Source: Cyanobacteria bacterium FACHB-471
GTDB lineage: Bacteria; Cyanobacteriota; Cyanobacteriia; Elainellales; Elainellaceae
Length of the DNA stretch: 64,000 nt
NCBI GenBank assembly: GCA_014695345.1
Contig: JACJOC010000115.1
Location: forward strand, 124,001 to 188,000
Direction: 5' to 3'
Numbering within the stretch: position 1 is the stretch's first letter; each line of letters starts with the position of its first letter. Shown here piece by piece: positions 37,276-46,789 of the stretch. Position numbers and translations under genes: made by a program. The notes under the pieces were generated by a model. That model was given only the letters and a program-made list of their open reading frames with translations. It ran no database searches and had not been told where the DNA came from.

Positions 37276-39162
37276 ATGAAACTTTCCTGGAGAGTCATTC
37301 TTCTCTGGACGCTACCAGCCCTCGTCATTGGATTTTTCTTTTGGCAAGGTGCTTTCTCCCCTGTTGCAGCGGATATGAGTCGAAACACCGCCAGCACCCG
37401 CATGACCTATGGTCGTTTCCTGGAGTATTTGGCAGCCGATCGCGTCACCAGTGTTGACCTGTATGAAGGCGGCCGGACAGCGATTGTGGAAGCAGTCGAC
37501 CCCGAACTCGATAACCGGGTACAGCGGCTACGCGTTGATCTTCCTGGGAATGCGCCTGACCTCGTAGCTCGTTTGAGAAGTGAAGGCATCAGCTTTGACT
37601 CTCATCCACCCCGCAACGACGGTGCAATTTGGGGCTTGCTGGGCAATCTGATCTTCCCAGTGTTGCTGATTGGCGGTCTATTTTTCTTATTCCGTCGTTC
37701 TAGCAACGTTCCGGGAGGCCCGGGTCAGGCAATGAACTTTGGTAAGTCCAAAGCTCGGTTCCAAATGGAAGCCAAAACTGGCGTGATGTTCGACGACGTG
37801 GCAGGCATCGAAGAAGCCAAAGAAGAACTTCAGGAAGTCGTCACGTTCTTGAAAAAGCCAGAACGCTTTACCGCTGTCGGCGCAAAAATTCCTAAAGGTG
37901 TCTTGCTGATTGGTCCTCCCGGAACTGGTAAAACCCTACTCGCAAAGGCGATCGCTGGGGAAGCAGGAGTACCCTTCTTCAGCATCTCAGGTTCAGAATT
38001 CGTCGAGATGTTTGTTGGGGTCGGTGCTTCACGAGTGCGTGACCTGTTCAAAAAAGCAAAGGAAAACGCTCCTTGCATCATCTTCATTGATGAGATTGAC
38101 GCAGTTGGACGGCAGCGGGGAGCCGGAATCGGGGGGGGTAACGATGAGCGGGAGCAGACCCTCAACCAGTTGCTCACCGAGATGGACGGGTTTGAAGGAA
38201 ACACCGGCATCATCATCATTGCCGCAACCAACCGTCCTGATGTCCTTGACTCCGCTTTGCTGCGTCCCGGTCGCTTTGACCGTCAGGTTTCCGTCGATCC
38301 GCCGGACATCAAGGGTCGTCTGGAAGTGCTGGAAGTCCACGCACGCAACAAGAAGATTGCTCAGGAAGTTTCCCTGGAGGCGATCGCCCGTCGCACCCCT
38401 GGATTCACCGGAGCCGACCTTGCTAACTTGTTGAACGAGGCAGCAATTTTAACTGCCCGTCGCCGCAAAGAAGCGATCACCATGCTGGAAATCGACGATG
38501 CGGTAGACCGTGTTGTCGCAGGCATGGAAGGTACGCCGCTGGTAGACAGCAAGAGCAAGCGCCTGATTGCCTATCACGAGTTAGGACATGCGATCGTTGG
38601 CACCTTGCTGAAAGCACACGATCCGGTGCAGAAAGTAACGCTGATTCCTCGCGGTCAAGCTCAAGGTTTGACCTGGTTCACACCTAATGAAGAGCAGGGC
38701 TTGATTTCTCGCTCTCAACTGATGGCTCGAATCACTGGAGCATTGGGTGGAAGAGCCGCCGAGCATGTAATCTTTGGCGATGCTGAAGTTACCACAGGTG
38801 CAGGCAACGACTTGCAGCAGGTGACCAACATGGCGCGGCAAATGGTGACTCGCTTCGGCATGTCTGACCTTGGACCACTTTCCCTAGAAAGCCAGCAGGG
38901 AGAGGTCTTCCTTGGCCGTGACTGGATGTCTCGCTCAGAATATTCTGATGAGATTGCCGCCCGGATTGACGCTCAAGTTCGCACCATCGTCGAGCATTGC
39001 TATGACGATTCCCGCCGGATCATCCGCGACAACCGCGCCGTGATCGATCGCCTGGTAGACCTGCTGATCGAGAAGGAAACCATTGACGGTGAAGAATTCC
39101 GCCAAATCGTCGCGGAATATGCTGAGGTTCCTGAGAAAGAGCAATACGTGCCACAGCTCTAA
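37276..39162 (+). CDS. ftsH: ATP-dependent zinc metalloprotease FtsH (FtsH2-type, copy 2)
   Basis: 628 aa. The start [20 protein letters not shown] and the end [18 protein letters not shown] match cyanobacterial FtsH2, which with FtsH3 removes damaged D1 in photosystem II repair. Two TM helices bracket a lumenal domain. The AAA motifs GPPGTGKT and [12 protein letters not shown] and the protease motif YHELGHAIV are intact. ATG 37276 is the family start; an upstream TTG is unlikely. The central ~560 bp matches copy 1 almost exactly. A strong hairpin follows at 39187-39229. Confidence 0.97.
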   Translation: MKLSWRVILLWTLPALVIGFFFWQGAFSPVAADMSRNTASTRMTYGRFLEYLAADRVTSVDLYEGGRTAIVEAVDPELDNRVQRLRVDLPGNAPDLVARLRSEGISFDSHPPRNDGAIWGLLGNLIFPVLLIGGLFFLFRRSSNVPGGPGQAMNFGKSKARFQMEAKTGVMFDDVAGIEEAKEELQEVVTFLKKPERFTAVGAKIPKGVLLIGPPGTGKTLLAKAIAGEAGVPFFSISGSEFVEMFVGVGASRVRDLFKKAKENAPCIIFIDEIDAVGRQRGAGIGGGNDEREQTLNQLLTEMDGFEGNTGIIIIAATNRPDVLDSALLRPGRFDRQVSVDPPDIKGRLEVLEVHARNKKIAQEVSLEAIARRTPGFTGADLANLLNEAAILTARRRKEAITMLEIDDAVDRVVAGMEGTPLVDSKSKRLIAYHELGHAIVGTLLKAHDPVQKVTLIPRGQAQGLTWFTPNEEQGLISRSQLMARITGALGGRAAEHVIFGDAEVTTGAGNDLQQVTNMARQMVTRFGMSDLGPLSLESQQGEVFLGRDWMSRSEYSDEIAARIDAQVRTIVEHCYDDSRRIIRDNRAVIDRLVDLLIEKETIDGEEFRQIVAEYAEVPEKEQYVPQL

Positions 39163-39186
39163 TTTTCACCTCGAAAAGTCCGCTTT

Positions 39187-39229
39187 AAAGCAAAGAGGGG
39201 GGTACCAACGGTGCCCCCCTCTTTGCTTT
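39187..39229. terminator. bidirectional hairpin between ftsH and nagA
   Basis: Arms AAAGCAAAGAGGGGGG and its complement with a short loop, between convergent ftsH and nagA stops. T-runs are short, so it may act as a transcription barrier or RNA stabiliser. Confidence 0.7.
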
Positions 39230-39236
39230 GTGGGGA

Positions 39237-40433
39237 TTAGAAACTCATTCGCTCCCAGACTAATTCTTCGGGTTGCTTCAGGTGCCAGCGCAGCAGATCA
39301 GCGGACTGACCTGCGATTAATGGTGGTAATGTTGGCAGACCGATCGCCCGTCGAGGGGCTGTCGTTGCCAGGGCGATCGCCTCTCCCACTTCACAAACGC
39401 CCCACTTCACCAAATTCTGCACTCCTACCAGCAAGGGCAGCGTTGTACCTGCTAAGGTGCCGTTTTTTAACCGTGCTGTACCGTCTTGCACCTCAATTTC
39501 GCGGTTGTCCCAGGGATAAGTGCCGTCAGGTAAACCCAGCGGTGCAAGCGCATCGCTAACCAGAAAGATGCCCAAATCGTGGGGAATGGGCGATCGCGTC
39601 CCTCGTCCAACCCGCAGCAGCAAATCGACCATAAGTGGAGAAACGTGCTGGCTGTCTGCAATCAAGCCGCAGTAAACGGTCGGATGCAGCAATGCTGCCC
39701 CCAACAGTCCTGGTTCACGGTGATGCAATCCAGGCATGGCGTTAAAGGCATGAGTCACCATAGAGGCTCCCTGCTCAAACGCAGCCTGAGCCTGAGCCGC
39801 GGTTGCCTGAGAATGTCCCAAGCTAACCGTCATTCCCAAAGATTTGAGGAAAGGAATCACCGTCTCAGTAGGGTCAAGTTCTGGAGCCAGCGTGATCACC
39901 TTCACAAGGGATGCATAATCGCCCAGCACTCGCTTGACCTGATCTAGCTGCAACGGCAGCAAATATTCCTTAGGATGGGCACCTCGCTTCTCTAAATTAA
40001 GAAAAGGACCTTCTAAGTGAACCCCTAAAATTCGGGCAGATTGTGGATCGGGCTGGGACTGTTCTAGAAAAGTAGCGATAGTGTGGAGCGATCGCCCAAT
40101 ATTCTCAATCGAGGTCGTCACCAGGGTTGGCAGGAACCCATCCACGCCTCGTGTCCAGAGGAAACGGCAGATTTCTGCAAGCTGGTCGAGATGATTCAAA
40201 TTTAGGTCAGGGAATGCCAACCCCAACGCGCCATTAATTTGTAAATCAATGCCACCTTGCGAAATCCAGTCTCCTTTTACATCTAGCACCCGCAGATCAG
40301 ACGGCGGGAACTGCTTAACACCCGTAGCCATCGGTGCAGCAGTGCTAATCTTGCTCTGACGAATGCAAATTCGGTAAAGCTCTTGGTAGCCAACCAATCG
40401 AGCATTGATAATATCCAGAGAATAGTCAGGCAT
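39237..40433 (-). CDS. nagA: N-acetylglucosamine-6-phosphate deacetylase
   Basis: 398-aa amidohydrolase. Motifs are GGIDLQINGALG, GVHLEGPFLNLEKRGAH (metal Glu), GMTVSLGHSQATA (His), VTHAFNAMPGLHHREPGLLG (His) and FLVSDALAPLG (catalytic Asp). It recycles amino sugars from the cell wall and works opposite to GlmS in the same pathway. It is divergent from purE (90 bp). Confidence 0.92.
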   Translation of the reverse strand: MPDYSLDIINARLVGYQELYRICIRQSKISTAAPMATGVKQFPPSDLRVLDVKGDWISQGGIDLQINGALGLAFPDLNLNHLDQLAEICRFLWTRGVDGFLPTLVTTSIENIGRSLHTIATFLEQSQPDPQSARILGVHLEGPFLNLEKRGAHPKEYLLPLQLDQVKRVLGDYASLVKVITLAPELDPTETVIPFLKSLGMTVSLGHSQATAAQAQAAFEQGASMVTHAFNAMPGLHHREPGLLGAALLHPTVYCGLIADSQHVSPLMVDLLLRVGRGTRSPIPHDLGIFLVSDALAPLGLPDGTYPWDNREIEVQDGTARLKNGTLAGTTLPLLVGVQNLVKWGVCEVGEAIALATTAPRRAIGLPTLPPLIAGQSADLLRWHLKQPEELVWERMSF

Positions 40434-40523
40434 GGGAGATTAGCTGTAGGGACTAGTTCTTGAAACCTCTTTCAGATCCTCGCACACCCCCTGTCTTATT
40501 CCCATCCCCCACCCCCTCATCCT

Positions 40524-41042
40524 ATGACCCCATCCCCTATTGGTATCATCATGGGCAGCGACTCCGACCTGCCAACCATGCAAGCAGCGATCGCCATCTG
40601 CGAAGAATTTGAGATTCCTTGTGAAGTGGCGATCGTTTCTGCCCATCGCACCCCAGAACGCATGGTGGACTACGCAAAACAGGCACATCTACGTGGACTC
40701 AAAGTGATCATCGCTGGAGCAGGCGGTGCCGCCCACTTACCAGGAATGGTTGCCGCTCTAACTCCACTACCCGTGATTGGCGTACCCGTTGCCAGTCGCC
40801 ATCTTCAGGGCGTAGATTCGCTCTACTCGATTGTGCAAATGCCTGCCGGAATTCCCGTGGCAACCGTGGCGATCGGCAATGCCAAAAACGCCGGACTGCT
40901 GGCCGTGCAAATCCTCGCTAGCCATCAACCCGAACTGCTAGAAAAAGTGCAGCGCTATCGCCAGGATTTGAACAACCTGGTTCTGGACAAACAAGCTAGG
41001 TTAGATGAGATAGGCTATCGACAATATCTTGCAGAATCCTGA
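40524..41042 (+). CDS. purE: N5-carboxyaminoimidazole ribonucleotide mutase
   Basis: 172-aa enzyme of purine synthesis. [22 protein letters not shown] and [15 protein letters not shown] are the class I PurE signatures. It is followed 9 bp later by the M61 peptidase gene, so they form an operon. Confidence 0.97.
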   Translation: MTPSPIGIIMGSDSDLPTMQAAIAICEEFEIPCEVAIVSAHRTPERMVDYAKQAHLRGLKVIIAGAGGAAHLPGMVAALTPLPVIGVPVASRHLQGVDSLYSIVQMPAGIPVATVAIGNAKNAGLLAVQILASHQPELLEKVQRYRQDLNNLVLDKQARLDEIGYRQYLAES

Positions 41043-41051
41043 AGACGCGAC

Positions 41052-42839
41052 ATGACAGAAGCTACTCAAATCCGCCCTGCTGCCAAGCCCGCCGCTGACC
41101 TGACAATTCACTATCAGGTAGCGATGCCGCAGCCTGAAACTCACCTGTTTCAAATCACGCTCCAGATCAAAGGCTGGCAGACAGACGTGCTGGATTTGAA
41201 GATGCCCGTCTGGACACCGGGATCATATCTGGTGCGAGAATATGCCAGACACCTTCAGGATTTCACTGCTGAGACAACCGACTCAGCTAAACCGTTAGCT
41301 TGGCAAAAGCAGAGCAAAAACCACTGGCAGGTCGAAACGGCAGGCACATCAGAAATTACTGTGCGCTACCGTATTTTTGCGAATGAGCTATCCGTGCGAA
41401 CCAATCATTTGGACACAACTCACGGTTACTTTAACCCAGCCGCGACCTGCTTCTATTTGCCAGGATTTGAGCATAAACCGATTCAAGTCACCATCATTCC
41501 ACCCAAACCAGATTGGCAGGTTTCCACACCCTTACCAACAGCGTCAGAAGCAAATACATTTGTTGCAGCTGACTTTGACACACTGGTAGACAGTCCCTTC
41601 GAAGTGGGGAAACAGCAGGTGTATGAGTTTGAAGCATTGGGAAAACCCCATGCGCTAGCCATTTGGGGACAGGGTAACGCCCAGCCAGAGCAAATTGTTG
41701 AAGACACCCGCAAGATCATTCAGGTCGAGGCAGATCTGTTTGAGGGATTGCCTTACGATCGCTACCTCTTCCTCTTGCACCTCTCTGCTCAGGGCTTTGG
41801 CGGATTAGAACATAAAGACTCTTGCTCACTCAACTATCCGCGTTTGGGCTTCCGCTCGCCAGAACGATACAACCGCTTTATGCAGCTTGTTGCCCACGAA
41901 TTCTTTCACCTGTGGAACGTCAAACGAATTCGCCCGAAAGCGCTAGAAGTGTTTGACTACGAAGCAGAAAACTACACGCCTTCCCTCTGGTTTAGCGAAG
42001 GCACCACCAGCTACTACGATCGCCTCATCCCATTACGAGCTGGCATTTACGATATCTCATTCTTCATCAAAGAACTGAGCAAAGGCATTACCCGCTTCCT
42101 GCAAACTCCCGGTCGTTTGGTGCAGCCGCTTGGCGAATCGAGCTTTGATGCCTGGATCAAACTCTACCGCCGCGATGCCAACAGCGACAACGTACAAATT
42201 TCCTATTACCTCAAAGGTGAGATGGTATCGCTGCTGCTAGATTTGCTGATTCGGGCAAAGCATGGGAATGGGCGATCGCTCGACCAAGTGATGCGCCAAA
42301 TGTGGAATCAGTTCGGCAAATCCGAGACCGGCTTCACCCCCGAACAGCTTCAATCTGTGATCGAATCAGTCGCCGAAACCGACCTGTCAGACTTCTTCCA
42401 TCGCTTCCTCAACACCACCGAAGAGCTACCGTTCAACCAGTATCTAGAACCCTTTGGACTCCAGCTTCAGTCCGAAGGCGAAGACGAACAGCCCCCCTTC
42501 CTGGGAATCACCGTAAAGACAGAAGCCGGACGGGAAATGATCAAATTCGTCGAAGCTGGCTCCCCAGCCCATCAGGTAGGTATCGACCCCGGTGACGAAC
42601 TGTTAGCGATCGATGGACTGCGGGTCACAGCAGAGCAACTGAGCGATCGCCTCAAAGACTATCAGCCCAACCAGGTAATTCACCTCACCTTCTTCCACCA
42701 GGACCAACTGCTCACACACCCCATTCAGCTTGTAGCCCCGCGCCCCTCGCGCTATCAGATCAAGGCGAGCGAAAATCCCTCAAAAACACAGCAGAAAAAC
42801 TTCTCCGGCTGGCTCGGCGCATCCCTCAAAGAAATTTGA
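41052..42839 (+). CDS. M61 glycyl aminopeptidase-family metalloprotease with PDZ domain
   Basis: 595 aa. An N-terminal beta domain (VWTPGSYLVREYARH) precedes the catalytic domain with the zinc motif AHEFFHLWNVKRIRP and the downstream Glu in LWFSEGTTSYYDRL. A PDZ domain (~490-570, FLGITVKTEAGREM ... GSPAHQVGIDPGDELLAIDG) ends the protein. No signal peptide is apparent, so a cytoplasmic role is likely. Its substrate is unknown. Confidence 0.92.
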   Translation: MTEATQIRPAAKPAADLTIHYQVAMPQPETHLFQITLQIKGWQTDVLDLKMPVWTPGSYLVREYARHLQDFTAETTDSAKPLAWQKQSKNHWQVETAGTSEITVRYRIFANELSVRTNHLDTTHGYFNPAATCFYLPGFEHKPIQVTIIPPKPDWQVSTPLPTASEANTFVAADFDTLVDSPFEVGKQQVYEFEALGKPHALAIWGQGNAQPEQIVEDTRKIIQVEADLFEGLPYDRYLFLLHLSAQGFGGLEHKDSCSLNYPRLGFRSPERYNRFMQLVAHEFFHLWNVKRIRPKALEVFDYEAENYTPSLWFSEGTTSYYDRLIPLRAGIYDISFFIKELSKGITRFLQTPGRLVQPLGESSFDAWIKLYRRDANSDNVQISYYLKGEMVSLLLDLLIRAKHGNGRSLDQVMRQMWNQFGKSETGFTPEQLQSVIESVAETDLSDFFHRFLNTTEELPFNQYLEPFGLQLQSEGEDEQPPFLGITVKTEAGREMIKFVEAGSPAHQVGIDPGDELLAIDGLRVTAEQLSDRLKDYQPNQVIHLTFFHQDQLLTHPIQLVAPRPSRYQIKASENPSKTQQKNFSGWLGASLKEI

Positions 42840-43244
42840 GCCACGATTTGCACTGCCCAGCACTTAAAAAAAACCTGCCACCCACCAATGCGAAGCGCCA
42901 CGTCCCCCATCCACCATCCCTTGCGGATGGTGGATGGGGGACGCGCTTCGTCCCTCAGTGGGGGTTTGGGGGCTAGCCCCCAAAAGGGATTTGGATTGAG
43001 AAATATTTCCCCAAAAAACTAAAAGATAAAAACAGTCACAGACTACACAATTCCTCCCCCACCGTACTTGTTATAACGAGTTGAGACGTTCCTCATTCTC
43101 ATAACATGTTGGTCATTGCGAGGCGGGCATTCAAGTAATCGGTTCATTTAGATATGTGCCCTTTACTGAAGCTTGTCCGCCTCGTTTTTCCATCGTTGCC
43201 CATTACTCAAATAGATTGCAGCAAAAACCAATCGGGAGGCAGCT
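42840..43244. other. intergenic region with large hairpins
   Basis: No gene is seen in 405 bp. It holds a long hairpin at 42891-42950, a second stem around GGGGGCTAGCCCCC (~42969-42982), a poly-A tract and then the presumed promoter of the glutamate-synthase-like operon. Confidence 0.6.
42891..42950. repeat. 60-bp long hairpin
   Basis: Inner arms CGTCCCCCATCCACCATCC (42901-42919) and complement (42925-42943), outer arms CGAAGCG / CGCTTCG, one 3-nt bulge. It is stable enough to end M61 transcription, though no T-run follows directly. Confidence 0.85.
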
Positions 43245-43973
43245 TTGTGCGGCATTGCAGGCATCATCTACCATAATCCAGCTTCTTACCAAAACCTTGG
43301 ACGGGATTTGCTGTCCCTGATTCAACCCTTAGAGAGCCGAGGCCCAGATTCCTGTGGGGTTGCCCTATACAGTGACACGGACACCCAGGAACCAGGAATT
43401 TACAAGGAAGTAGGTGCGGTTAATAATCTGGCGAAAAAGTATGGACTTTACGATGTCAGCGGCAGTCATGGTATCGGACATACGCGCATGGCAACAGAAT
43501 CTGTCGTAGATACCAATCATTGCCACCCCTTTACCCCTGGCTCTGGGCTATCGATTGTCCATAACGGTCAAATTTCTAACTACTACAAGCTGCGGTTTAA
43601 GTTAGAGCAGGCAGGCGTAGTATTTGAAACCCACAATGACTCAGAAGCGATCGCCCACTACATTCACCACCAGCTTTCCCTGGGCGAACCGTTAGAAACA
43701 GCTTTAGAAAAGCTCCTGTGTGACATTGATGGAACCTACACTTTTTTAGTTGCAACACCCAACAAAGTTGCACTAGTGCGCGATAAGTACGCCGCCAAAC
43801 CTGCCGTAGTTTACGAAACAGCTGAGATGGTGGCGATCGCCTCCGAATATCGCGCCCTGCTCACATTGCCCCACTTTGACCCAACCGTGCCCCTCCGTGA
43901 ACCAGATGCAGGTGAAATTAACATCTGGTCAACTGTTGCAGTGACTCGTGAGCTTTTAGAGGCTAGGAGCTAG
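43245..43973 (+). CDS. class II glutamine amidotransferase (GlxB/MgsA-like)
   Basis: 242 aa beginning at GTG so that Cys2 (MCGIAGIIYH) is the catalytic nucleophile after Met removal. GHTRMATES, NGQISNYYKLR and NDSEAIAHYIHH are Ntn-glutaminase motifs. It lacks any synthase domain and instead is followed by separate GltB-type C-terminal and FMN domains, i.e. a split glutamate-synthase-like enzyme supplying ammonia. Confidence 0.88.
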   Translation: MCGIAGIIYHNPASYQNLGRDLLSLIQPLESRGPDSCGVALYSDTDTQEPGIYKEVGAVNNLAKKYGLYDVSGSHGIGHTRMATESVVDTNHCHPFTPGSGLSIVHNGQISNYYKLRFKLEQAGVVFETHNDSEAIAHYIHHQLSLGEPLETALEKLLCDIDGTYTFLVATPNKVALVRDKYAAKPAVVYETAEMVAIASEYRALLTLPHFDPTVPLREPDAGEINIWSTVAVTRELLEARS

Positions 43974-44033
43974 GAAGGGCTGGGGGATTAAGGATTAGGG
44001 ATTAGGTTGTTTTATCTTCATTCTTTTGCTGAG

Positions 44034-44747
44034 ATGCCTGAGACGATTCTTTCTAAGACAGTTTTGGATTGTGCAAAGTTAACCACCCGTGAAATTAACC
44101 AGCAGCTAAAAGCGCTGGCATCTGAGGGAATTGAGCAGGTGGAAGTGGTGAATCCGGCAGGACGACATAATCTGGCGATCGCCCTGGAACATCCGATCAC
44201 TATTAGTTTTCAAGGTTCGGTCGGCTACTACTGCGGCGGCTTGTGTGATAGAGCAACGATTGAAATCAACGGTTCCTGTGGCTGGTCAGTCGGTGAAAAT
44301 TTGATGTCTGGGCAAATTACCGTCCAGGGAAATGCCTCCGCCAACGCTGGAGCCTCGGCGCACGGTGGCAAAATTTGCATCCTGGGAAATGCTGGACCTC
44401 GCGCCGCCATCTCACTCAAAGGAGCCACCCTGATCGTCAGCGGCAATGTCGGACATAGCAGCGCCTTCATGATGCAGCAGGGACGATTTATCATTTGCGG
44501 TGATGCAGGCGAAAATCTGGGTGACTCTATTTATGACGGTCAAATCTTTGTCGGCGGCACAATCAAATCCCTAGGTGCGGATGCTCGACTTGAACCCATG
44601 ACCGCTCAGGACTGGGAACTGCTCACCCAAGAACTTCACCCTCTGGGTCTGGATGCCAAAGCTTATGAGTTCAAAAAGATAGTTTGCGCTCAGGAGCTGT
44701 ATCACTTCAAAGCCAAAGATTTCAGCAAGTGGAAAGACGCATATTAA
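44034..44747 (+). CDS. GltB C-terminal GXGXG-domain protein (GlxC/MgsB-like)
   Basis: 237 aa with the right-handed beta-helix repeats of the glutamate synthase alpha C-terminal domain (SVGYYCGGLCDRATIEINGS, GASAHGGKICILGNAG, GDAGENLGDSIYDGQIFVGG). This domain is structural and positions the ammonia tunnel. ATG 44034 (MPETILSKTVLD) is preferred to an upstream TTG at 44007. It lies 60 bp after the amidotransferase gene. Confidence 0.88.
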   Translation: MPETILSKTVLDCAKLTTREINQQLKALASEGIEQVEVVNPAGRHNLAIALEHPITISFQGSVGYYCGGLCDRATIEINGSCGWSVGENLMSGQITVQGNASANAGASAHGGKICILGNAGPRAAISLKGATLIVSGNVGHSSAFMMQQGRFIICGDAGENLGDSIYDGQIFVGGTIKSLGADARLEPMTAQDWELLTQELHPLGLDAKAYEFKKIVCAQELYHFKAKDFSKWKDAY

Positions 44748-44761
44748 AGCGATCGCATTCT

Positions 44762-44898
44762 GTAGGTTGGGTGGAACGCAGCGAAACCAACAAATTTAAA
44801 TCTTCGCGATGGTCAGCCCCTACCGGCTTAAGCAAATCGATGAACCTTACACTTGCCAAACATTGCTGTTGGGTTTCGCCTTGCTTCACCCAACTTAC
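44762..44898. repeat. inverted GTAGGTTGGGTG repeat pair
   Basis: Left arm 44762-44792 and right arm 44867-44898 are inverted copies of the GTAGGTTGGGTG...AAACCCAAC repeat also at 16483-16517, spaced by ~74 bp. They split the second and third genes of the glutamate-synthase-like operon. Confidence 0.75.
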
Positions 44899-44943
44899 GT
44901 GACCTCTCGTTAATCCTTTTGAATTTTTAACTTAGAACTTCTA

Positions 44944-46248
44944 ATGGAACCTGTTCTCAACACCAGCAGTACTTTTAACCCTGAAGTGATTCAAGCCATC
45001 CAGGAACGAGCAGAACTGGGACGCTATATGATTCGCGGATTTGGTGCATTCCGCAATGTGCCCCGGTTAGACGATCTGGTTTTTCTCACTGCCTCTCTGA
45101 CTCGCCTGCCACTAGAAGGATATCGGGAGAAGTGCAGCACTAAAACGGTGTTGGGAACTCGTCACGCCAAGCGCCCGATGGAGTTAGAAATTCCGATTAC
45201 GATCGCCGGAATGAGCTTTGGAGCACTGTCCCGCAACGCCAAAGTTGCCCTCGGTCGGGCTGCAACCTGGCTGGGAACTTCTACCACCACAGGCGATGGC
45301 GGCATGTTGCCCGACGAGCGAGAAGCCTCATCTAAGCTGGTCTATCAGTGTTTACCGTCGCGCTATGGCTTCAACCCTAAGGATTTGAAGAAAGCAGATG
45401 CGATCGAAATTGTGGTAGGGCAGGGCGCTAAACCGGGTGGTGGCGGCTTGTTGCTGGGGCAAAAGGTGAATCAGGTTGTGGCCGGAATGCGGACGTTGCC
45501 GGAAGGAGTGGATCAGCGATCGCCCTCTCGCCACCCCGACTGGATCGGGCCCGACGACCTGCGAATCAAAATCGAAGAACTGCGCGAAGCCACCGACTGG
45601 GAGATTCCCATTTACGTCAAAATTGGCGCAACCCGCGTCAAAGATGATGTCAAACTGGCAATCAAATCTGGCGCAGACGTAATCGTACTAGACGGCATGG
45701 AAGGCGGCACCGCAGCCACCCAAAGCATTTTTCAGGAACACTCTGGAATTCCTACGCTTCCTGCTCTGGTGCAGGCAGTCGAGGCGCTGAAGGAAAGCGG
45801 TATGTATGGAGAAGTTCAGCTTGTGATTTCGGGCGGCATTCGTTCTGGTCCCGATGTCGCCAAAGCCTTGGCTTTAGGAGCAGATGCCGTCAGCATTGGC
45901 ACAGCCAGCCTGATCGCAATGGGCTGCAACAAACCTGTTTATGTGGAAAGCTATCACAAACTCGGCACAGAACCTTATCACTGTCACCACTGTCACACAG
46001 GATTGTGTCCGGTCGGCATTACTACCCAGGATGAAGACCTGATGGCGCGTCTACCCGTTGAAGAAGCCGCAACTCACGTTGCAAATTACCTTCAGGCGAT
46101 GGTGATGGAGGCTCAAAGTCTGGCGCGTTCCTGCGGCAAGTCTGACGTTCACAATTTGGAGCGAGAAGATTTAGTTGCACTCACTTTAGAGGCTTCGGCA
46201 ATGTCCAAATTGCCTTTAGCAGGAACGGATTTTGTTATGGGGCAATGA
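44944..46248 (+). CDS. FMN-binding glutamate synthase-like protein (GlxD/MgsC-like)
   Basis: 434 aa, the synthase domain of GltB: ITIAGMSFGALSRNAKVALG, QGAKPGGGGLLLGQKV, IYVKIGATRVKDDVKLAIKS, VIVLDGMEGGTAATQ, GGIRSGPDVAKALALGADAV. It binds FMN, and CHHCHTGLCPVGIT supplies the Cys residues of a 3Fe-4S cluster. With the two preceding genes it forms a three-subunit enzyme. In methylotrophs the homologue makes N-methylglutamate; in rhizobia it is GlxBCD. The amine acceptor here is unknown. Confidence 0.88.
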   Translation: MEPVLNTSSTFNPEVIQAIQERAELGRYMIRGFGAFRNVPRLDDLVFLTASLTRLPLEGYREKCSTKTVLGTRHAKRPMELEIPITIAGMSFGALSRNAKVALGRAATWLGTSTTTGDGGMLPDEREASSKLVYQCLPSRYGFNPKDLKKADAIEIVVGQGAKPGGGGLLLGQKVNQVVAGMRTLPEGVDQRSPSRHPDWIGPDDLRIKIEELREATDWEIPIYVKIGATRVKDDVKLAIKSGADVIVLDGMEGGTAATQSIFQEHSGIPTLPALVQAVEALKESGMYGEVQLVISGGIRSGPDVAKALALGADAVSIGTASLIAMGCNKPVYVESYHKLGTEPYHCHHCHTGLCPVGITTQDEDLMARLPVEEAATHVANYLQAMVMEAQSLARSCGKSDVHNLEREDLVALTLEASAMSKLPLAGTDFVMGQ

Positions 46249-46434
46249 GGCTATTTGTATTGCAATTTATGTACGATCCGGAGCTAGCAAAATTGGTGAT
46301 GTAGTCAGTTCCAGATAAGCAGGAAAGCTCAAAGAGAAGGTTCATAAATTAATTGTTCTCTTGCTTTCCAAGTTAATGCCCTAAACGGCATAGCTATCCG
46401 TCAAATTTTACGGGAATGGAAGGAGAACTGACTA

Positions 46435-46536
46435 ATGAAATCGCAAACTCCCGCTACAGAGAATTTCACAACTGAAGTTTTTGTTGAGTCTGGTTTGCCT
46501 ATTTTAGGCTTTTTGCTGCTCTTGATTTTGCTGTAA
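46435..46536 (+). CDS. 33-aa single-TM microprotein
   Basis: ATG at 46435 has a strong AAGGAGA site 7 bp upstream. The peptide starts MKSQTPATENFTTEVFVESG and ends in a hydrophobic helix (LPILGFLLLLILL). Size and layout resemble small photosynthetic or NDH subunits, but I do not recognise one. It is isolated between the FMN synthase gene and the large TPR gene on the other strand. Confidence 0.55.
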   Translation: MKSQTPATENFTTEVFVESGLPILGFLLLLILL

Positions 46537-46789
46537 GGATAGCGTTCAGCTTGAAGTTGTTTGAGTAACACGATTACATTTAGCAAATAGGTAATTCTTT
46601 ACCTCTTCAAGCTGCCGCATCTTTTCATTAATTCCTTCAAGTTTAAGGTCAATTACTTTCAATTTTTCAGATGTCAGCATCGCAACATTTCTCTAAGTAT
46701 CAATCGAGTGTTTGATCTCGTTTAGAGCAAAGCCTGAAAACTTGCTTTGAGTAATGATGATTACTCGTTCTACGTTTAAAGTTACTGAT

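Noticed and set aside
44684-44902. 72-codon open frame over the GTAGGTTGGG repeats
   Set aside because: Made mostly of the dispersed inverted repeat and the end of the GXGXG gene.
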